DNA of 64,000 nucleotides. It comes from G965212025 sp965215765. Lineage in GTDB: Bacteria > Pseudomonadota > Gammaproteobacteria > Poriferisulfidales > Oxydemutatoraceae. Position 1 is the stretch's first letter. The number at the start of each line of letters is the position of its first letter. Of the stretch, positions 9,717 to 19,200 are shown piece after piece. Both the position numbers and the translations under genes were made by a program. Where the stretch lies: the NCBI GenBank assembly GCA_965215765.1, contig OZ244118.1:310001-374000 (forward strand). Reading direction: 5' to 3'. The notes below the pieces were generated by a model, which was not told the DNA's origin, did not search any database, and saw nothing but the letters and a program-made list of their open reading frames with translations.

Positions 9717-10205
9717 TTAACCGCGAAAAACATGAAAGTTGGTATTTGCAATTCGTATGATTTCAGTTTTGGGGCAGCTTCCAAAGTTCACCAAAAGCCC
9801 CAATTCAAGACCTGTTGTTTTAAGGTAATTCAACAGTTGTGCTTCATGCTCATCAGTAATGTTTGTCATGGCAGATATAGCCAAGCTTATGGACTTGCTT
9901 TAAAGGTTCCCCCTCTGTGCCTTGAAAGGAATGCTCCTTGTGGAGAATTTCTTCTCCAGACACTCCAGATGCACTGCCTCAAGAAAACCACACACTCATC
10001 AGAAAACAAAACCTTTTCGTGTTCTTCGCGGTTATTAAACTTGTGGTTCATAGTTCTCTCGCCAGTTGCCAGGGCTCTTCATTAAAGGAATGCTTCTTAT
10101 GGAAAACTCCTTCTCCGGACATTCCTGATGCACTGCCTCAAGAAAACCACACATTCATCAGAAAACAAAACCTTTTCGTACTTTTCGTGTTTTTCGTCGG
10201 CGGCT
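9717..10205 (-). pseudogene. GxxExxxR-family (PDDEXK_3-like) gene relic between B and A
   Basis: Read on the minus strand, the region starts about 20 nt after the gene B stop. Two ~159-bp units (plus-strand starts at 10087 and 9928) each encode the family's N-terminal core, CGFLEAV..ECLEK.FS.RSIPF. In the unit nearer gene A this continues as KAQRGNL and a stop. A 50-codon C-terminal part follows (9869-9717), including ITDEHEAQLLNYLKTTGLEL and LGLLVNFGS. The central part is deleted and stops and frameshifts intervene. Intact members are proteins of about 120-130 residues of unclear function with a PD-(D/E)XK-like fold. The match rests on recognised family motifs. Confidence 0.75.
9928..10205. 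repeat. Tandem 159-bp units derived from the GxxExxxR relic (2 copies)
   Basis: Unit starts (ggaatgc on the plus strand) are at 9928 and 10087. Each unit covers the relic's start region and its GFLE core on the minus strand. The plus-strand ORFs across the array are by-products of a repeat length divisible by three. Confidence 0.85.
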
Positions 10206-10227
10206 GTTGTTAAATTCGTGTATGCCC

Positions 10228-13200
10228 TCAGCGAATCATGCCGCCCAGGAATACCCTCAGGCGCAATTTCTTGACGTGATGCGGGCCCGACCTCGGCGTT
10301 GTCGGGATCTCGGGATCCCAGTTGATAAATTGACTCACTCCTGGCAGCTCAGCCACGCTGTCCAGGGGGAATGCCCGGACTTCGTACGCGACACCACCCT
10401 GCAGCCCCGTAAATTCCGTCCTGACGGCTCCCCCGGGTGTCGGCATCGCAACAGACTGTTCCTCTATCAGTTCTCCGTATGAAATCAGTTGTACCCGATA
10501 CCCCAAGCCGAGCAATATTCCATCAACCGGGGCTCCGAAATCAGCATGATCCGCAGTGCGTCCGTAGCCATCATTTCCCGAATATTGCAAGTGTACCTGC
10601 ACACGACCATTCGCCTTGTGCATCAGTTGCATGGCCAATGTCCCCTCAAGAACGTCGAGCAAGGTAAATGCTGCTGTGCTCATCGCGCCCGTTCCGGCAC
10701 GATTGACTGCCCGGAGCAAATAGCGTATCTGCTCTCCTCCTGCGTGCTTCTTGCGCAGTTGCACCAAGGCATGTCCTGACAACACATAAGAAGTGGCGGT
10801 TCCCGCAACGGGGTAGCTTTTCCCGTCCACGGAAAGCTGATAGCTGTCTATCGTCGCCCTGTTGCTGCTCGCCGCTTCCCAACTCAGGTTCACCCGATCT
10901 GCGGACTTCCACCTGGCTCGTAAGCCCGAAGGTCTGCCAGGCACCGCTATGGTGCTGAACGCGCTTCTGTTTTCGGATGCCTGGGCGAGTTCCCCGGCAC
11001 CCGCCCGGTTGCGCGCATAGACCTGTAACGAATAGCTTCTCTTCGGCAGCAAGTCGGTGATCTCAATCTCGATGTCAAAAGCACCTGCCGAGAAAAAGGT
11101 CTCAGTGCTGCGTCCTCCAGCACTCACCACCACCACGTAGCCAAAACCTGAGCCTGCAACGCGATCAGGAGAAGACGCAAGCGCATCACCCGCCAGGGGA
11201 GCGCAATCGTCATGTCCCATGATTGCCAATACCAGGCGCGCAGTGGTTTGCCCGGGCACCAGCTCCGTTATTGTCGTCGCGCCAGGGAGACCGGGCAAAT
11301 AGAAGTGACCGGCTGCCTGATAGCCAGCGACATCTCCATGCACGGCGCGAAGACGGTACGGGTGGGGGCAAGCCACTTGCTTGTTTTTCCGAAACCCGGC
11401 CAGAAAATCACCGTCAAAGTCAAAAGTCGGAGCTGTGACCTCCCGTATTGTTCCTGCCAGCTCAAGTTCGTAGGAATCAACCGCTGGACTTCCCGCCGCC
11501 CAAGTAAAGCGCAGATGATCCGAAGATTCCCAGCTCACCGCCAAATCAACCGGTGTGGCAGGAATGTCGGCAAGCGCGCGCAACAAGGGCAACGTGCGGG
11601 TATTGCCAAAATGCCAGGCTCCCGGTTCCCAGCCGGCATAAGTCGTAGCACCTGCGCATCTCTGCCCCGCCGCAGTCGGGCAACGCAGCTGGGTTAAAGT
11701 TCGAGGTGAACTGCTGCCCGTCGAGCCATTACCCACCAAAGATGCCTGTGCAGACACGGGTGCGTAACTGCGGTCAATCACCGCATCCGGAGCAGAATAA
11801 CCCGCCAGACTCCCTGTGCTGCCCGATTCCCCGTCAACCGAGTTCACCGCATAGCTGTCCTGTATGCGGCGGATATTGGTTCCGACCAGTCCCCCGATGG
11901 AGAAATGACCCCGCACCTCACCGAGTGCATAGCTCGCATGGACAGAACCGGAGTTGATGCCCACCAGTCCGCCAACACGGCTATCTCCGCTGACCGACAC
12001 GTCGGCATAGCTGTAGGCAATGGTGCTTCCGCTGTAGCCTACCAGCCCGCCGGCGCGCGAGCCGTCCACAGCGATGGCCGAACCTGTCGCGTAACAGTGC
12101 AAAATCGTGCTTCCCTGGCTATAGCCAACCAGACCACCAGCATTGTCTCGCCCTTCACCCGTGACACGCACCGCCGCATCGGCACTGCTGTACAAAATAG
12201 TGGCTCCCAGAGCCAGACCTGCCAGACCACCGGCAGACTCAAGCGCGCGTACTTGCGAAGCCCTCACCGTGCTGCCCACGACCCGACCTTTTGCTTTCAC
12301 ATAACCGACCAGACCGCCGACGTACCTGCCCCCGTCAACCTCGGCACTGGCACCACTGTTGATCAGCAATCCTCCGTTGCCACCCGCCAGCCCGCCAATG
12401 TTGAGCCCGGCTCTGTTGCCGGAAATCTGTGCGGACTTCACGACGCTGTTCATGACGGTTCCGTCGTTAAAACCGACCAAGGCTCCGACGCTGTTTTTTC
12501 CTTTTACCCACGCATCAACGAGCACCACCCCTTTGGCGATTCCGTCTTCTGCGAGTCTGGAGAACAGGCCAACCGTATCCGTCTCCGGGCGATTAATGTG
12601 CAGAGCAGAGATTTCCCGCCCTGCCCCGTCGAAAGTGCCTGAAAAAGGCTCTATCGGATGAAAACCTGCGCCGCCTGACCACTCCCGACTCGACCGGGCG
12701 TCAATATCTGCCACCTGCACATAATGAGCGTACAGATCAGAGCGCACATCCTGCAGTTGGCACAACGTGCCAATTTGCCACGGGTTGTTGTTGCTGCCAT
12801 CACCCTGCGCACTCTTCAGACCCTTGCCGACGCATCCCGGAAAGCTGGTCACCGCCCGGATCGTTGACGGCGATCCGGTGCCCACCGTGTTATGGGCGAA
12901 GGCTTCCAGCCGATATGCAAAGACACTTTTAAGCTCCGTAAATTCCACCGTGACCGGGCTCAGAGGATTCCCCAGCGGAATGTCGCGTTCTTCAACCAGC
13001 TCCCCGGTCGCATACAGACGTATCCGGTAAGCCAGGTGCAAAGCCATGGCTTCCGCTGACGTTGCGTAATCAGCGTCAACCGGCCTGCGGCCATAGCCAT
13101 CATTGGCAGGGGCTGTAAAGCTGAGCCTCAGCGTGGAGACCCCCTGCTCCACGCGCATATCAGCCGGAGAATCAGGAACATCCAGCAGGCGCACGGAAAC

Positions 13201-16200
13201 ACGGGCAGCTTCGCCAACACCATAAAGGTTATAGCCACGAACCGTTAAAAGGGGTGTGCTTCCGCCTTCATGACGGGCGCGCAGCTTCTGCAACCAGTCC
13301 GATCCTCCCACGTAGTACAACGATGCGGTTTCCTCAGCAGCGAGCGACAGAGCCTCAATCCGGTAAGCGATCAGTTCTCTGGTGTGAAGCGGAGGCTCCC
13401 AACGCAGCAACAAGGAAGACGGGGATTTCCACTGTGCCAGCAGGCGCAAGGGTTTGCCAGGGGTCTCAAAGCCCCGCAGAACCGGCAGCGTCCTGTAATC
13501 GCCGAAGGACCAGGTCTCGGCACTCCAGCCTGAGTATGTTGACCTTCCCGCACACGCCAGGCCGGGGGCGGTGGGGCAACGCAGTTGCTGCAGCGTCCGC
13601 AAGGAGCCTGATCCCTGCCCGGTGTCATCTGCCACAAAAGGCATGCCGCCACCATTGGCACCATTGCCGCGAGGCAACGCTGCTGCGTAGCTGTCGGTGA
13701 TGCCTCCCGAATTGCTGCCGGCAAAACTTCCAGGCTGTCCGGCTCCGGATACCGACCCTGCCGCGTAGCTGCGACTGACGGTGCCCTGATTGTCCGCCAC
13801 AAGACCCGCGACCAGACCTTCCCCGGTCACAAAAGCTGTTGTGTAACTGTCAGTCACCGAGCCCCGGTTGTCTGCAACCAGACCGCCCGCCCGAACTGCT
13901 CCTGACACCGAGCCTCCGGCATAGCTTGTATCAATACTCCCGGTTACCAGATTTCTCCCGACCAGACCGCCCGCGACCTGAGCTCCCGGCTCTGTCGTCA
14001 GCTGTGCCGCGCTGCCGCTGATCATGCCTGCGTTGATACCGACGAGTCCTCCCGCCACTTGCCCGCCAAAAAGTGAGCCCGTCACCCCGCTGTTCACGAT
14101 CCTTCCTCCCTCGTTCCTGCCCGCCAGAGCACCCACGTTGACGCTTCCCCAAAGCTGCGCATTCACCAGTACGACCTGCTGCAACAACCCGCCCTGAAGC
14201 TGCGCAAACATGCCGACATCTTCCAGTGTCTCAGAGCGCACCCTTAAATGGAAAATCTGATAACCGGCACCATCAAAGGAACCGGAAAAATCAGCAATCG
14301 GCGCAAAGCCTTCTCCGGCTCGCCAGTCCCGGGATGGGCCTGCCTCAATATCGCCTGCCAGCCGGTAGTGGGCTGCAGGAACAGAGCGAATGTCCTGCAA
14401 TTGGCACAGCGTGGCAATCTGCCAGGGATTGTCCTCGCTGCCCGAACCGCCTGCCGATGCCAGGGCTTCCCCGTCGCACTGCCAGGGACGGGTAAATGCC
14501 GACAGGAAAAATGACGACCCTTCTCCAACATTGTTATAGGGCGTCGCCTCCACTTCATAGCGGCTATTGCTTGCCAGACCCGAAAATTCCACAACTGCGG
14601 ATGTTTCGCCAGCTGTGTGCGCACGCTCCCGCTCCTGCACCAGTTCTCCCCCGGCGTACAATCGTACCCGGTAGCCCAGACCTGCGGAAACCCCGACACC
14701 CGTATATCCGTAAGCCGGGTCTTCCGGTGATTGGCCGTAGCCGTCGTCAGCCGGAGCCATAAGCAACACCTGCAGCGAAAATGCCTGCGCAGATGCCCGA
14801 ACAACCGTCAATTTGCCTGGGGCTCTCAGCAGCCTGATCGCAACCGTCGTCGCTTCGCTCATGCCATGGCGGTTATATCCACGCACGCTGACTTGCAAGG
14901 TACTGCCCCTATATTCGGAACGGAGGTTTTGCACTAGGCGCCTGCCGAGCGTAAAAGACGCGGATCCCGTTTCCAGGGAACGCCCAGCCACCTCCACCCA
15001 ATAGCCGGCGTTCAGACTTCCTGTTTTCGCGGCTTTCCAGCTCAGTTCCAGATCACCTTCCAGATTCCATCGCGCCTGCAGGCGGGAAGGGGGAGCAGGT
15101 GGCACTGCTCGCAGGGCGCGATGAACCGGAAGCGTCTGCTCGTCCCCGAAATACCAGACCTGGGTGCTCCAGCCGGAGTAGCTGACCGCTCCCTGGCACG
15201 TGTCTCCCGGCAAAAGAGGGCACTGTAATTGCGCCAGCGTACGGGAAAAGTTGTTTTCTGTGGCGTCCTCTTCCCCGCTGCCCACGAGTTCCAGCGCGCT
15301 GCTGCCGACACCCGGCTCCAGCGCGTAATTCGCAGCCATATCGGTGTTTTCGGAATGCCCCACCAGTGTGCCTGCCTGATTATTCCCGTTAACCAGTCCT
15401 GCCGCATAACTGTTCACAATCCTGACGTTATAGCTTGTGTTGCTCTCACTGTTTCCCGCCAGCCCGCCTATCTGCGCTTTCCCGCTCACCGAACCGGTCG
15501 CATAACTGTCGACAATCGAGCCGTGCCTGCTGTTTCCCACCAGGCCGCCTACCAGCTCATTTCCGCTGGCCGCCCCGGTCGCATGGCTTCTGAGGATTGA
15601 CCCTAAGCTGTAGCCCGCCAGCCCGCCCACACGATTTCCTTCGCTGATAACCGTGCTGTCCGAGTGGCTGTCAACTATGGAACTGGAACTGTGGTTACCC
15701 GCCAGCCCGCCCACAATTCCTGTTCCGCTGACCGCTCCTGCCGAATAAGAGCCGCTTATAAGTCCATAGTTTAAACCCGCCAGGCCGCCCACAGAATAAT
15801 GCCCGTTCACCGTTGACTGCGCGTGGCTGTGATAGATCGGAGCTTCGTTGACCCCCACCAGCCCACCAACACTGTCTGCTCCACTCACACTTCCTCTCGC
15901 GTGCGAACTGCGTATCCTCGCGCCATGGGCATTCCTGCCCACCAGTCCGCCTATTGTGTTGCTGAGCCTCTGGGCAGTGATCGTTCCGACAACGGTAGAC
16001 TCTGTATGGCTGAGCTTGATCAAGCCATGGTTCTCACCTGCCACTCCGCCCACACGTTCCCGACCGACTATCAACCCTGTCACCGTGCTGCTCTTGATGC
16101 TTCCATTTGCCTCAACGCTTCCTGCCAGGGCTCCTGTTGCATTTCTGCCCCGTACTGTGACATTCACGAGTGCCAGCCTTTGCAGGGCACCCCCGCTGAG

Positions 16201-19200
16201 CTTCCCGAACAGCCCGACATGGTCTGTCTGCCCAGGATTGATCAAAAGACTCAGAACGCTGTGGCCACTCCCGTCCAGAGAGCCGGAAAAAGATTCAATC
16301 GGTGCAAAGCCCTTTCCGTCTCGCCACTCGTGGCTTTGTTTCGCGTCTATATCGTTTGCCAGCCGATAATGCGCTGCCGTGTCGTAACGTATTTCCTGCA
16401 ACTGGCAGAGTGAGCTGACCTGCCAGGGGTCATCCTTGCTGCCAGAGCCTGCTGCTGTTATCACCGCTTCCCATGGACACGCCTCAACGTAGGTGAAAAC
16501 CGGTGCTATCACCGTTGTTGGTCCTGCGCCCACTTTGTTTTCGGCAAACACCCTGACTTCGTATCTGGAACCACCTTCCAGGCCTGAAAATTCCACTACG
16601 GTCGAGCTTGACCATTCCTGCTGTGTCACACGCCGCACTTCTTTCAACAGTCCTTTTGAAAACAGTTGCACGTGGTATGCGAGATCCAGAGCAACTCCAC
16701 CTGCCGGCTCCCCGTACACGTTGCTGCCCGGTGCGCGTCCGTAGCCATCATCATCAGCCTCGGTAATGGTGACCTGTATTGTTGACAGCCCCGAAGCTGT
16801 CTGAGTCCCCACCTCCCCCGGAACTTTCATCAAATGGAAACTTCCCGACGCTGCATCTCCCGCAACGCCTCCTTTTACGCCGCGTATGGAATAATGAATT
16901 TCACTGCCGCTGGCGTGACGCTCACGTAATTCAGCCATTAATGAGTTGCCAAGCGCGAAACGAGGTTCCTCGGTGTCTCGAATGATTCCGTCCACCTCCA
17001 CCTCAAAGGAACTCACCGCAACTCCTTGATGCTCCCACTGCAGCGTCAACCCACCTCTCGAATTCCAGTTTGCCCGGACTGCAAGCGGTGCAACGGGAAC
17101 ATCCGTAAGCACCCGGAGCACGGGCAACAAGCGAGAGTTCCCGAAATGCCAAATTCGCGTATCCCAATCCAGATACACGCCTGCTGCCCGGCAAAGATTG
17201 ACGGGCAATATCGAGCACTTCATTTGTTCCAAAGTGCGCAAAGCACTGCCCTGTACTGTGCCGCCATTCCCGCCCACGAGGCTGTCCCCGTCGCCCAGCT
17301 TGCTGGCATAGTTGCGGGCTATCGTGCCACCGTTGATTCCGACCAGCCTGCCCGGCAAATCAGTTCCGCTTACAGCACCAGTGCTGTAGGCACTTCTGAC
17401 CAAGCCGCTGTTTTCGCCGACCAGACCGCCTGTCTGACTGCCTCCTGTCACTGCGCCTCGTGCATAACTGTTACCAATGCTCCCCTTGTTTTCGCCGACC
17501 AGACCGCCTGTCTGACTGTCTCCGGTCACTGGGGCTTGTGCGTAGCTGTTGCTGATGTTTCCTTTGTTTTCGCCGACCAGTCCGCCTGTCTGACTGTCCC
17601 CGGTCACTGCGCCTTGTGTGTAGCTGTTACTGATGCCTCCTTTGTTTTCGCCGACCAGACCGCCGACTTGATCCTTCCCACTCACACGTGCATTCCCGTT
17701 TGTATAGCTGTTCACGATCCTGGCGTAACCCCCGCTCACACCTACCAAACCACCCACCTGACTGTCTCCGGACACCGGGCCTTGTGCGTAGCTGTCACTG
17801 ATGCTTCCTTTGTTTTCGCCGACCAGACTGCCGACTTGATCCTTCCCACTCACACGTACTTCCCTGCGTGTATGGCTATTCACGATATTGGCGTTGCTTT
17901 CGTTCACACCCACCAGACCGCCCACCTGACTGTCTCCGGACACTGAGCCTCTTCGTGCGTAGTTGTTGCTGATGCTTCCTGCGTTTCTGCCGACCAGACC
18001 GCCCACCTGACTGTCTCCGGACACTGAACCTTGTGCGTAGCTGCCGCTGATGCTTCCTGCGTTACTGCCGACCAGACCCCCGACCCGGTTCTTTCCACGT
18101 GCTTCCTTGTATGCACGGCCATTCACGATGCTGGCGTTTCCCAGGTTCATACCTACCAGACCGCCTACCTGACTGTCTCCTGACACCGTAGAAAATCCGA
18201 TGCTGTTGCTGATGCTTCCCCAGTTTTCGCCGACCAGACCCCCGACCTTGTTCTTTCCACGTACTAGTCCCTCGCTGTGACCATTCATGATGCTGGCTTC
18301 GTTCACACCCACCAAGCCCCCAATCCCGGGGGCTGCTCCGACAACCTTGCTATCCGTGTAGCTGTAACTGATGATACCGCCAAGGTGCCAACCCACCAGA
18401 CCACCCACGTAGCCCCTCCCTGAGGCGTCGATTCCGGTCACATCTCCAGTCGCATCGCTGGAAGTAACCGAACCCCTGTTTTTGCCTACCAGACCTCCGA
18501 CTTGATTGCCTCCTGTTACTGCCCCCCTCGCATGACTGCCCACAATCGTGCCACCGTCATTCTGACCCACCAGCCCGCCGGCAACCCATGTGACGCCAGA
18601 GTTCTCCCCAACCCTTACCGTCGCCGTGCTGTTGCGAATGACACCGCCCTGATTCAGGCCAACCAGCCCACCGATGGTTCTGTACCCGTCAACCTTGCCA
18701 TCAACCTCGCTGTCCTCAATCGTTCCCCGATTGTTCAGCCCAACCAGAGAACCGACATTCACTCCGTTCTCCGTCAAAAAACCCACCAGCTTCACACGCT
18801 TCAGCAAGCCACCCTGCAGCTCGCCAAACAGCCCTACATTCTCTAATCCTTCGTACGTTACACCGACCTTCAAATTGGAAATTTTGTAACCGTTGCCATC
18901 GTAAGTGCCCGAAAAATCCTTGATCGGTGCAAAATCGTTTTTCCAGCCATACGTCATCGTCGATGCGTCTATATCTTTGATCTGGATGTAGTGCGACCGG
19001 GGCGATGCTTCCACACCGCGCAAATGGCATACATTTTCTACCTGGTAGGGATCACTTTCAGTTCCGGAACCTGCCATGGCCTGCGAACTTGCAGTACACA
19101 CGAACTCGGGATCCATATAGGGAAATTGGCTGCCATGAAAATAAGCGTCCCCGTAGTTCAGGGCATTGAAGACCTTTGGATTTTTGTAGATATTGCCCAT

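Noticed and set aside
9600..9720. Rho-independent terminator in the spacers
   Set aside because: I found no GC-rich hairpin followed by a T-run downstream of any giant-gene stop. The T-rich stretches belong to the relic sequence.
10228..10500. Autotransporter or type IX secretion C-terminal domain
   Set aside because: The C-terminus is FN3-like with a short basic tail ending in Arg. There is no beta-barrel-like stretch with a terminal aromatic residue and no recognisable type IX sorting domain.
17400..18300. Regularly spaced 20-25-bp repeats resembling a CRISPR array
   Set aside because: The repeats encode the GGLVG motif in frame within one long gene, are degenerate, and the intervals between them also share sequence.
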